Shown: positions 20,859 to 32,600 of the stretch, in pieces | How the letters are laid out: every line of letters begins with the position of its first letter | How positions within the stretch are numbered: position 1 is the stretch's first letter | NCBI GenBank assembly: GCA_036250195.1 | Contig: JAVHZZ010000004.1 | Span: 162,070,404 to 162,134,403, forward strand | Source: Mixophyes australis | Lineage: Eukaryota > Chordata > Amphibia > Anura > Limnodynastidae | DNA: 64,000 nt | Reading direction: 5' to 3' | Translations under genes and position numbers: made by a program | The notes under the pieces: model-generated | Seen by the model: only the letters and a program-made list of their open reading frames with translations | Databases searched by the model: none | What the model was told of the DNA's origin: nothing

Positions 20859-21531
20859 CAGGGCCATCTTTCTCATTGGGCATGCTGGGCAACTGCCCAG
20901 GCACCCCTCGGGAAAGGGGGCCCCATAGGCAGGGCTCTGAAATAAAAAAAAAAAACAAAACAAAAAAACAACTTACCTTTTTGCGGTCATACGGTGGCAA
21001 TCCAGCTCCCTCCTCTCTGCTGCGCTCGCATTGAATGTCGGGCGTGACGTCATCACGCCCAACATTTTCAGTGAGGAGCCACGACGCGACAGAGAAGCAA
21101 GCGAGGAAGAAAGAAAACAGAGAAGAAGGTGATAAAAAGGTAAGTGACGGGGGAGAAATCGGAGAATAATGGAGGGCACAGTATTTGATACAGGGGCAGA
21201 CCAGAAGCATGATGAAAGGGGACAAATAGGAGCATAATGGAGGGCACAGTTTGTGAAATAGTGGAGACTTGAAGGGGAACAAAAGCAACCGATGGGGACG
21301 TAAGGGGCATATGGAGAGATCTGATAGGCATGCAAGGAACATTTAGTTAGGTTTGTTGGCATGTGGAGTGATGTTATGGGTATGTTGCCCATTTATGACT
21401 TTTTGCAGGTAACAAATATAAACTTACTTTTATTGCCAATTTACATTTTTATTCCTGCGAGTGGTTGTGTCGGTAGGGGCCCCAGTGCACTGCTTTGCCC
21501 AGGGTCCCATAATGTTGTTAAGATGGCTCTG
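20859..21531. mobile_element. Non-autonomous hAT element (673 bp)
   Basis: Ends are CAGGGCCATCTT and AAGATGGCTCTG, with an exact 8-bp duplication AGTGCCAC (20851-20858 and 21532-21539). Inside, GAATGTCGGGCGTGA is inverted as TCACGCCCAACATT around GACGTCA (21032-21067). GGTAAGTGA follows at 21139-21147, then two loosely repeated blocks containing AATGGAGGGCACAGT. The last resemble the unit amplified in the 4251-6734 element. No transposase is encoded. Confidence 0.93.
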
Positions 21532-21915
21532 AGTGCCACAGAAATACACACCTCATTGTCCCAGAGCAAATCAAGTCAATTACTTTGTCTACTAAGTTAC
21601 AAAAAAAACCCCAAAAACAAACAAACCAAAGAAAAAACATCCTAAACACTGCAACCTCCCACAGAGGAGTGACCGAAAGCATTATAGCAATATTTAACCA
21701 AATATAGCAAAACGAAACCTGCAGCTGACTAACCTCTGTTCTAAAAGGTCAGTTGTGGCAGACTAACAGCTGACATAATTACAGTTTCTGGACAAAACTA
21801 TAAAGACTACCAATTTTTTTTTTATTTTTAGGTTAACAAAATCATGTTAGCTTGTTTTATGCCAATACAGAAAGTTAGTAGTAGTTAAGTTAGTAGTTAC
21901 ATACATTGTCTAGCA

Positions 21916-22536
21916 CATGGGTCAGGGAACTTTTTTACCTTTTACCCCCAAAATATATTTAGATACGCCGACATTACCCCCTTGATTTGAACGGAAGGAA
22001 ATCATATATTATTGGAATTAAAAATTTTATTGAATCTATTAACAATTTCTTTGAAAGCTTCAACTTCAAAACTTCAGGTTTTGGAGAAATGATGTTGCTT
22101 CATTTTTGATACAAGAGCATCAATATTGGGGCATTTTGATGTCAGAGCAATTTGGATACCGTCTTCAGCATCCAATATATTTCTCTGCTTTGTTTTTATG
22201 TTCGTTAGAGTGAAAAATCCTTGTTCGCAAAGGTAGGTTGTTGCAAAAGACAGCAACTTTTTGACTGCCTCCTCATGTGCAATTTTGAATGCCTTTGCAG
22301 CTGTTGACATCCAAAAAAATGACAGATCTGCTTTGTTTTTAAATGCAATACTTGCTTTATTATTGCATTGCTCAAGAAGTGCCTCTGCCAACCCTTGAGG
22401 CTCTTCTGGTACAACAGCAATTTCACATTTAAAGGGGTCTACAATCCAACTGACAGCATGTGAATCGGCAGCATTACCCCCAGGAATTTAATTTTTACCC
22501 CATTTGGGTTAATTTACCCCTGTTCCCTGACCACTG
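21916..22536 (-). mobile_element. Internally deleted hAT element with transposase C-terminus
   Basis: Ends CATGGGTCAGGGAAC and GTTCCCTGACCACTG are inverted repeats, with an exact 8-bp duplication GTCTAGCA (21908-21915 and 22537-22544). Unlike the other hAT copies here it keeps coding sequence for the end of the transposase, so it is a deletion product of an autonomous element. Confidence 0.92.
22074..22436 (-). pseudogene. hAT transposase C-terminal dimerisation domain
   Basis: About 105 residues are open. LLSFATTYLCEQGFFTLTNI, followed by KTKQRNILDAEDGIQIAL, is the conserved hAT dimerisation motif, in the style of the Charlie/ZBED5-like branch (LPFATTYLCE.GFS.LT.IKTK.RN.L..E.DLR.AL). The RNase-H-like catalytic core and the BED finger are missing, so it cannot transpose itself. 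It lies downstream of NUDT5 and shows no splice link to it. Confidence 0.85.
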
Positions 22537-22544
22537 GTCTAGCA

Positions 22545-23510
22545 CATCCTTAATCTACTTCTTGGAAACAATTCTTAACTTCCTTTTACATTTCATAACA
22601 TTTAGAGGTAGTGATTTTGTTTATCACAAAACTGAGTTTGTATGTAAACTATATAAAAAGCAGTAGCCCTACCCGAACCCTAATTGAGCAGTTTTTTATT
22701 GACTTCCAAACGGGGAATTGTAATATGTATTAGTGTTTAAGAAATGTATTTTTCCCTTAATTAAACATAGAAATGTACAAAGTTATCCTAATCTCCACAA
22801 AGTGAGTGACTTTACAATATGTTGTACATGGGGGTAGAGTACTAAATACCAACAGTTAACCTGTTGACGAGAGAATGTCAGCAGTCTAAATCCGCTGGTC
22901 CTATCAGCATTGGTCTTTTAATGTGTTTAATTGTGACTGTCGACATTTTCAGGCTGTTCCCACAATGGAAGTGTCGGAATTCAGCCTGCCGACAGCTTAA
23001 CTAGAAACATTTCCACTGTCGGTATTGTGACCGCATCCGGTAAATGAAATGCATTTCACTAAACTTCCTAAAAAACTGCAAGGGAAAGGGCACATCTTCT
23101 GCGGAGAAGTTCATAGATGGCAATATTGTAACAAGCTATGCATGTCCTGAGACATTTTATTTCAAGCAACCCATATGCATCAGTTATGCAAAAAAAAAAA
23201 CCCCACAAGTTTATAAGACAGCATTGTCAAAATAGTCTATTTCAGGAAAACGTCATATCAGATGCAATTAGGCATACTATGGAGAGGGAATTTTTTTTCA
23301 TATTTTAATATAGCCTTACAAAATTTATTTCTACAACTGCATGCAGCAGTTACAACTTTTTAAAATACTTATGAAAGAGGCCATATCATATTGGCTGGGT
23401 CATGGAATGAAGGTAAAAATTAAGTGCTATACATAGATCATGGTTATACACTAAAGAATGATGTAAACTTAAGTTCCCATTTGGGGTACACAGATTTCTG
23501 AGAAACAGCC
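22545..23510. other. NUDT5 3' flank / probable 3' UTR
   Basis: No separate gene is seen. On the minus strand an AATAAA hexamer lies at 23329-23324, about 185 nt after the NUDT5 stop, and is a candidate poly(A) signal; another is near 23156. The remainder is AT-rich with no recognisable repeat apart from imperfect palindromic stretches at 22930-23040. Confidence 0.45.
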
Positions 23511-23620
23511 TCATCCCTTCAGGAATGGTAATTCATAAGGTTTAGCGACGGCATGCTCCAGAGCCAAGGCATAAGTATAAACTCTGGCATCAACCACCAA
23601 CTTCTCCTTTGCGATGAGTT
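23511..23620 (-). CDS. NUDT5: NUDT5 coding exon 8 (terminal)
   Basis: Acceptor TTCCAG precedes the exon. It encodes [20 protein letters not shown] and ends PYELPFLKG then TGA. This is the C-terminal helix region, matching the VDARVYSYALALKHA..PFLKF ending of human NUDT5. Confidence 0.93.
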
Positions 23621-26600
23621 CTGGAATTACATATAAAACATGTCGTTAGAATAGATTTCAGAATCATACACCCAATTGCCAAAACTGTCACGTTTCTTCT
23701 CTTACAGATGATCATGGCAAATAAAAAAGCAAAGTTTTGTGGGAAAGAATTTACAGATATTAGATTAGGACCATGGTGTATCGATCGTTTATATTCCGGT
23801 TGTTCAGCCCATGCCCGCTTCCATTCTATGTGGGCAATGTGCACTTTGCCATGCCAAACAAATTTAACACTATGTTAAGTTTTAATTATCTTCTGTACAA
23901 AACACACTATTTAGAAAAATACTGTACAAATAGTGCAATCTTCCTTCAAAAATGTATATAAAAAGCCAGAGATGTATTTTAAGATTGTATAGCGCAAAAC
24001 AGTTTGTTTCACCTTCTAAGTAAAAATATAATAATAGTCTTCATTAGATGACAACCGCTTCAGATCTTCATGTTAGAAGAAGTGGCATTATTTATTCTCA
24101 CAATACTTTTTTTTTTTTTTTTAAAAATAAATTTTTATTAAGCTTTTTCAAAATAAATTAGGGAGGGGAGGGGGTACAGAAAGGAAAACTTAAATCAAAT
24201 TTTAGATTTCTTGAACGTGAAGAGGAAAACACATACCATCAATACTTTTGCGCAGTTCAAGTTTTGGTACCAAAATAACCTCTGTAAATTCTGTAAATAA
24301 GGAAAACATTCAGAATTTAAGCGTGCAATTTTTTTTTATTTTTTTTAGATGTATAAAGGGGTTTCAAATATGTGACATACATACCTCCATGTGCTAATAG
24401 GGTAAAGGAAGAGAATATGAGGGGGGAAATAAAAAAACATTTAGTATTGAATTGTCAGCATGCAATTTATGTAAAGAGTCTTCTTCCATAATTGTAGCAT
24501 TGTGTATTATAGTAACTGTAAAGCTCCTGTATTTTTTGCTTATTCCAAAGTACCATCACGCTAAAACTATTACCTTTATTACAGTAAAAGTGCGCATAAT
24601 TACCATTATTACGGTAGTTCTAACACCGACATTTTGCTCGTAGCTCCCTGAGCTGCGAGCAAAAAGCTGGGTTAATATTACCGTAATAACAGTAATAGCT
24701 ATAATGCGGCGGTACTTCGGGGGGAATTCAACTGGCCACATTCTTGCTAAAAGGAATGCGGCCTGCGTTCTATTACAGTTAATACTTTATTAACCCAGAT
24801 TTCTGAACATTTCAGAAATCAGCATTAAACATAACCATACTAATGGTAATAGTGCACAGACCGCATTATTTTCGGCAGTAAAACGGCCAATTGAATTTTC
24901 CCCTATGAGTTGGAAAAACAGATGTTCTCTTATTTACATTTTAAGACATGCATTTTCTCAAATACTCTATATGGAAATGACATCTTATGTTTGCTTGTAG
25001 TTTAGTTTTTTTCCTGTCCAACATAACTTCACAAAGCATGTGATTTCATACAGGTATTCGCCAAACACCCCTTAATAGGGCGTTAGATTACCCCAACAGC
25101 ATAGTACAGCTTGTGTGCGCTATGATATTGAGTCTACCAATTTCTGACTGATGCTGCTATCCTCCTGCACATTCTCTCAAAAGAACGTCATTCAAATGAT
25201 GCCTGCTTGGTGGTGGACATGCTGCAACAAGGAGTAAATATAAGTACTTTGTACCATTAGATAGGGATTAGCATTGACCCATTTACAATGGAATTTGTTA
25301 CACTACATTACTGGACCACAGAACATATTAGTGTAGGAAACAAACATTTAGGACTACACTCGTTCATTTGTCAAGAACATGAAGGATGATTGATCAGAGA
25401 AGATCACTTTTTTCCACTGCTCAGTAGTCCATTGCCTGAGCTCTTGGCAAAAGTAAAACTCAAAATTGTGCATTGCCTGGTGCAAGTGGTTTCTGCACTG
25501 CATTTAACCAGATTTTTTCCATTTTGTTGCCCACCACCCCTAGAACATAGATGCACAATCCGCTAGAGTCCCACAAGGTCATGTTTTGTGGCCTGCAGGA
25601 CCAGCCTTGGGAAAAGCAGGTGCAGTGCATGCTGCCTGAGAGAAGAGGTGTGATCATGAAGACCAATAGGAAGCTTTTAGCCTGAAGTCCCACCTCCTTT
25701 AAGATTGCATATGCCCCAGCTATAGCCAAGGTATTACCAAATGTTTACTCACCAAGCTTGGGTTTAGGTTTGTTGTTTACAGAATTATCCCCATTAATGT
25801 GCACAGTTACAACATATGTTGTACAATTTGACAATCCAGGGTCCAAGCAAGACACTAAAAGGTGCAAAAAAAGGACAATGGATTGTATAAGTAAGTGAAT
25901 AGCTGCCAAATCTTAAAAACTTTGAAAAAACAAACAAAACAAACTTAAAGTCAAGATTTTAACACTTTTAATTGAAGCCACCCTTTATATTGTGTTTCTG
26001 TTACATGGAATTTATACCAATTTTCTAATGCAATATCTTTAAATAAATGGATTTACACTTTTCCAAACTTACCCACCATTCAAAGCTTTAATTGAAATAT
26101 TAGGCGAGATAGGACCCCATTTTAGTCAAAGAGGAATGCATTACATTTACTACCTAGAAGCTATTTTATTTAAATGTTTTGATAAACAGAGTAATTGCAT
26201 TACCCCAAAATCGCAGTGATAAGTACTAAATACATGTCATCTGAAAATGTCCAATTGAAAAGAATACAGACCAAGAAATCTATGTATATCACAATTCCAA
26301 AATAAGGTCCAGGTGTAAAGATCATATGTTAGCCATACTAGTAACTCATCAATCAGGTAAAATAAGCAATTATACCAATTGATAAATTCATTTTCTTTAA
26401 GTACTCCACCATTTCGAGGTTAAACGTCCTGGTTTCCTCTTTAGTTTCTCCTTCTACACTAACAAATGAGTCCTTCACAAACTAATCCATAGATTCACAT
26501 GAAGAAAGTTCTTGTATACTATCCAAATCTATACCCATCTGAGACCCAGCGGATTTGAAAAGTGGAGATGTTGCCTATAGCAACCAATCAGATTCTAGTT

Positions 26601-29600
26601 ATTTTGCAGAATGTACTAAAATGATAACTCAAATCTGATTGGTCTATAGGCAACATCTCCACTTTCCAAACTCGCCGGAAAATCGCAGCTTGATACATTT
26701 ATCCCCTGGTCTTATTAACCCCTTGACATGTTCATATTGTTCAGGGGGTTGCAATGAATTTTATGTTAGAGGAATGCAGTCCACACCTAAAGCCTCTTTA
26801 TAATCAACAGGTAAATGCTTATCACATGTTCCATAAATGCAAGCAAGCTGCAATCAAACTCATCACTTTCCATTAAAGTGATGACCTGGAAGGGATATCC
26901 TCCATTGGGTCATGTTACTTGAGAACGCAACAGCATGCATTGTTTGAAATTCCTCTGTTAAACAGAGTACCAGGTTACCTGCAATAACTACCTACTGGTA
27001 GTAAAGAACTGTCCAGGTAGTCACCCCTGTCCCGGTGGGCATTCCCATAGGGAGAGACAACGGGACCTTCCAGATCTTTCCTGGAAATCATAAGTAAGCC
27101 CACATACGCAACTAAATAAAAAAACAAACCTCACTACTCTCACTCACTCTGCCTTACTCAGCTTTGAAGACGCAGGATAAAATAAATAAATAGAGCCAAT
27201 GAAGGAAAGAGAGTCACACTATACACCTTACAACGGTGTGCGCTTTCATTCCTGTTGTCACGCAGCTGACCAAGATCAACCCATTCAGTAGGACTGCCAT
27301 AGCGGCGGAAATCGGTGCAGTATAATATTTGATACCTTATGGGCAGATTACCTAGTCACCAAATTGAAATGTTACTATAATGCTAGTATTGAAATTAGTT
27401 TTGGCGACTGTACCATGCTTGAGACGGTGTTGCAAATGTGTGATTAACACCTTGAATAGAATGCCATTTAAATATACAGGTAGTAATTCATTCTGTACTC
27501 TACTATAAACAAGAACTCCACTAAGGAGAAAGCCCACCTGATACATTTGTGTCTTCAGCCTATAGTGAAATATGGGAAAATTACACTTCCTAGTTTATAT
27601 ATTATGCAGCCAGGGGAAGCTAACAGGCTAAAGACAAAAAGGCCCAAATTCCTGATATCAGGGTGATAAAGGGACCCGATACAGACATACCCTGTCTGTT
27701 TGCTGTGGGGAAGGACATTTCAAACTATATCCTTGGAGGCGGCCTCTCAACCTGTCAATCATGAAGAATGCACCAGTCACACAAGAGACATGCTGATTAG
27801 ATACCACTATATTTAAAGACGGTCCAGCCCATGCCTGATATTTGTTGCCATTCATCCCTGAAGAAGCCCTGTTGGGTTGAAACGCGTTGGAGCGAGTACG
27901 GCTCACTTCCACATTATACATGCGCACCGGACATGCCAGCCAGCCGGGAACTTCAATCGTCAGCTGTTAGGAGAAGATGGCACTGCAATCTTTAGCAGGA
28001 AAGGAATTTGAGGACCGCAATACCCAGGGAATCTACCGAATCAATGGTCCCAGACCACCGATCAGAGCCGTAACTTAGAATTCTAACTCCTGGGGCGAGA
28101 AAGACAAATGTTGCCCCTCTAAGCACTCAATTTTATCCAAATGAACCTAAAATATTCCTAAATTGCGCCCCCCTTCAGCGTTGCGCCCTTGGCGATCGTC
28201 CCTGTCGCACAGCCCTAGTTACGGCCCTGCCACCGGTAATCGCCATATCCTACCTGGTTGTTATCCATGTTCTGGTTTTATTCAGAAATTCATTTCATTT
28301 ACTGGATTAACAGTTGTGCAAATTTGCGTTGTTTGAGAACAAACTATAAGCTCCGGTCTTATTTCAGATGAACATTTTGGACTCTCTTCCTATCACGACT
28401 AATTGATGAGCTTGAGGAATATTATCCACATATTTGTTTGTTTTCCTGTATTTAGTACGGCATATTCATCGTTTGTGTGTAACAAGATCAACTGCTTTGC
28501 TGGATTGGCTTAATACATGCTGTGAATTGGTTTGTTTTTATTATTTCAGTGATGACTATCTATTGTATATTCATATTTTATGTATTTACTGCATGTTTTT
28601 GTTTATAAAGCCTTTTCATAATTGCTTCAACTCTCACATTCCTTCATTGCGCCAGGGACTCATCTTTTTCCATATTCTCTAAATGCAGTTTAATCTACTT
28701 CGATCGGCTTTCAGGAAGAATAAGACACATTTACCTTCAAACTTTACACAATGCTGCTCTTGTTATTACATATATGTCTGGGTCTTTGTTGTAGTCATAT
28801 GATTTACACTTTATAACAAACTAGTATGGAGGTGGCCAGTAACTAAGAAAGGATTTGTGTACCAATAGGAGCCCATGCGCATGGATTCATTTTTTTTTTT
28901 TTATATTGGAGTTGTGACAGATTACTAAACTTCCATGAACAGAATATTCCTTTTGTCAAAACAACAAGTTCAGTTTGGTCCTTCTATTAAAGAAATAGAC
29001 TACTCCTGCTGATAAAAACAGTGTTGTAATATCAGTAAGGGAAAACAAATAACCAGTTGAGGTCTGTAAAACATAATACTTTGTACAAACAACATTTAAA
29101 AACACATTATTGGTGACCTGACCACAAACAGCAACTCAACCCACCAGGGGAGCATTCCATGACTTCTCCTTTGTACCCAGTTTCCTCCTCCAGTTCCCGA
29201 AGTGCTGCTTGTTCTACAGTCTCATTGTCATCAATAAGACCTGGCAGGAGGAATCCAATTACACATACATACAAATGGGGAAAAAAAAGAAGAAGAAGAA
29301 AAAAAAAAAAAACACATCAAAATTAAAAACAGTCACCTACAAGCCTCAAAAGTAACACAAAAACAATACTTTGCAAAATATTGGTGAACGTGTGAAGAAA
29401 GATGAGCAAATCAGGAAACGACCAATAACAGGTTAATTTTTCTACTGAAGAAAAAGATTACTTTAAATTAAATCATTAGTTGTGTCATATCATATTAACA
29501 CTATTGAACATAGGCGTCCTAAACCAGGGTACAAAGTCTTATCTATGACAAAGTATTATATAGCCATAATTCATACATTGTAAATAAGGAAAAGGAAGCA

Positions 29601-32600
29601 AAAACAAACTACTTTACCAAGACTGACCTGCAGGAAATTCCAGACAGTAGCAACCCAAAGGAGGTCGAAACTGTTTAATGAGCACCATACATTCATAATG
29701 GAGTGTTCTCTGCAATACGGATATAATTGCTACACCTATCGAATAACAAAAAAGAAATATCCATATTATTCTCTCTCAAACGTAGCAAGTACGACACTGC
29801 TGAAAGCAAACAAAGGTTGATCGAGCCAATCCAGACAAATGCTTAGTTTTTGCCTCAGTCTAGATCCAGCAAGACAGCGCCTTACCTGTCTGGTAAGTAA
29901 CTGCGGCCTCCCTGTGACAGACACCACACATATTAACCTCATACACAAGTGCAGTCTGCATAACATACACTAGTACTACTACCAGTTATGATACTAAATA
30001 ATCAAAAAACAGACATGCCTGCCTGTATGTTTTGTGCACTCTCTCTCTGCCTATGCTCCCAATGTCTAGTTACCAGATCAACCATGTAAAATCAGACACG
30101 CATAATGACACACTAATTGACTGCACCGCAGTTAGTTTACATGCCTGCAGTTTTTCGTTTGTATGTGAGCAAATTGCAGTTCACTGAAACAGCATGTATA
30201 ACTGATGCGTGTCTGAAATTACATGGCTAATCAGATAGCTATGTTTAAAGGGCACTGTTCACCCATGTCAGCTGAATGTACTGTGACCCCATGTCTGAGT
30301 GAAAAGAATGCAATACTAACATGCACACATTGAGACAGATAGTCACAAACAGCCAAAACAACTATATTAATACAGGAGGAGAGAGATTACATGTTCAGTA
30401 ACACACACTTATGGTTACATACAGAGTAACGAACATTCACACACACACAGTGACAAGTTTATACCCACCAACAGCGACTTATAGAAGCATAAAAATATTA
30501 AAATAGAGGCACAGATATAAATGCTTGCATGCATATATACACCATACTTGCCAATCTTTAGGATCTCACCTCTGGGAGATCCCAGTGAGGAGATCCTGCT
30601 GCTGACTGCAAGGTGTGTGGCTGAGGTGATCACATCATTAAGCCCTGCCCCCCGTTGCTCAAATTCCACGATTCGATTCATAGGAGAATACAGCCGGGAG
30701 CAGGGCTAGAATGACAAGATTCACAAGTGGGCAGATGTAGTAGTGAATACTGCTCATCTGGGAGTCCAGGAGAACTCCTGCAAATTCAGAAGTCTGCCGG
30801 TCACACACACGCAAAAACTCAGCATTATAAACCTACAAAGAAATAGACACTAGGCACACATGAACAAAGCTGTCACTTGTGCTCACACACTATATGAAAC
30901 ACACACTTGCAAACACACACAGATAGATACAGACCAAGTTCAGTTTCTCATTAGAAAAAACTGGGTCCATTTTGCGAATATACTTGGAAGAAGAGAAAAA
31001 TTACTTTGTATGTAACAAAAACTAAAATAACTTAAAAAAAAAACCAGCTGCTCACCATCTGCCGCACTGCCTTCTCTTCGTGTTGTACGTTTCACAGTTT
31101 CCCATGTTCTGGTGGATGGATTACAAAAAAATAAATAAAATAAATGCTAAGCATAAAGGATTAAGAAAACACAAACAAAAAGTAGAAAAACATCCTTATC
31201 AGATATCAGAAAACTTTCAAAATGTATACAAATAGCATCAGCAAGATGTAATATGTTTAAGTGTTTTTTTTTCTTTGATCTATTCGTATTTGTGACACAT
31301 ACATGTACTGATATTGTTATTATCATTTCTTTCATCAACCAGATTCCTGTAGGACACCCCTTCTATTGATAAAAACCAGCATAATATGGGATAAAGATAG
31401 CGGTCACCATGCTGCTATTAAAACTCATTGTGATTATTTATTAGAAAATGCTGCAATTGTATCCATTAGGCAAACTGATAGCTTACAAAAATGGCACTAG
31501 TTATAGCAAAAAAATAAAAAAATAAAAAAGAAGCCTACTTAGACTTGGCTAGATAATTTGTATATGACAATGCACCAGTCATAATTTAAATAAAATAAAT
31601 AAAAGCAAAGGTCAATTGCAAGGAAACTTGAGAGTGATCATTGTAATCCCACATCAACTATTGCAAGTCCTTCCTTACTGGTCTTCCCAAAATCAGACTT
31701 GAACCCCTACAATCGATTTTACACACAGCGTATAGATTGATTTTCCTTGCAAACTCCCTCTGCTGAGCCACTCTGTCAGTCTCTTCATCGGTTGCCTGTT
31801 TTTCAACAAATATAATATAAAATTCATCTACTAACATACAAGGCCATCAACAAAATTGCACTAACATACATCTCCTCACTTGTGTCAAAATAGCTCCCTA
31901 CTCGACACCTCCCTTCTGTACAAGATTTGCGTTTCTCTTCCACCCTCATCACATCCTCCTATTCTCGGTTACAGGACTTTATTCAGGCTGCACCTACTTT
32001 GTGGAATTCCCTCCCTTGCACCACAAGACTTTCCTCTAGTGTTCAAACCTTGAAGTGCTCTCTGAAAACCCACCTCTTCAGACAAGCTTAGGATATTCCT
32101 CAACCAACATCTTAATCTCCCTAGGTTACCCTATTATCACTCTCTACACAGCTAACACAAGACAACAATTGCTGTGTGACTGATTACACAGCCCACTCAA
32201 TATTTTTTACCTTTGCATTCTAGCTGAACCAATGTGATTATTTATGAATTATCAGGGAATAAAAATGTATAAATGAAGTTATTTATCCAATGTATATTTT
32301 ACAATGTAATATTTTTATTGAATTTTTCCAAAGGTATATGGGGTACAGAAAAAAAAAGGGAAGGGGGGAAAGGAAGTTCAGACATGGGGAAAAACACATG
32401 GGAATCCCCACGCAGGGGGAAGGAGGATCACTAAGTTAAGCACATAATATTAACAGTATACAATTTAACATAGAGAAATGTTGCAGGGCATGTCAAACTA
32501 CATTTTGGCATTTTGGAGGCTTCTCCACCATGGATAGACTAACAGGAGATGCGGGCTGATCGGCTGGCCGGGGGGATTCTATAAGAGCCGCTGGAGAGTG

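Noticed and set aside
29766..29966. Possible extra NUDT5 exon upstream of exon 4
   Set aside because: Exons 3 and 4 join in frame without it and it lacks matching splice signals or family similarity.
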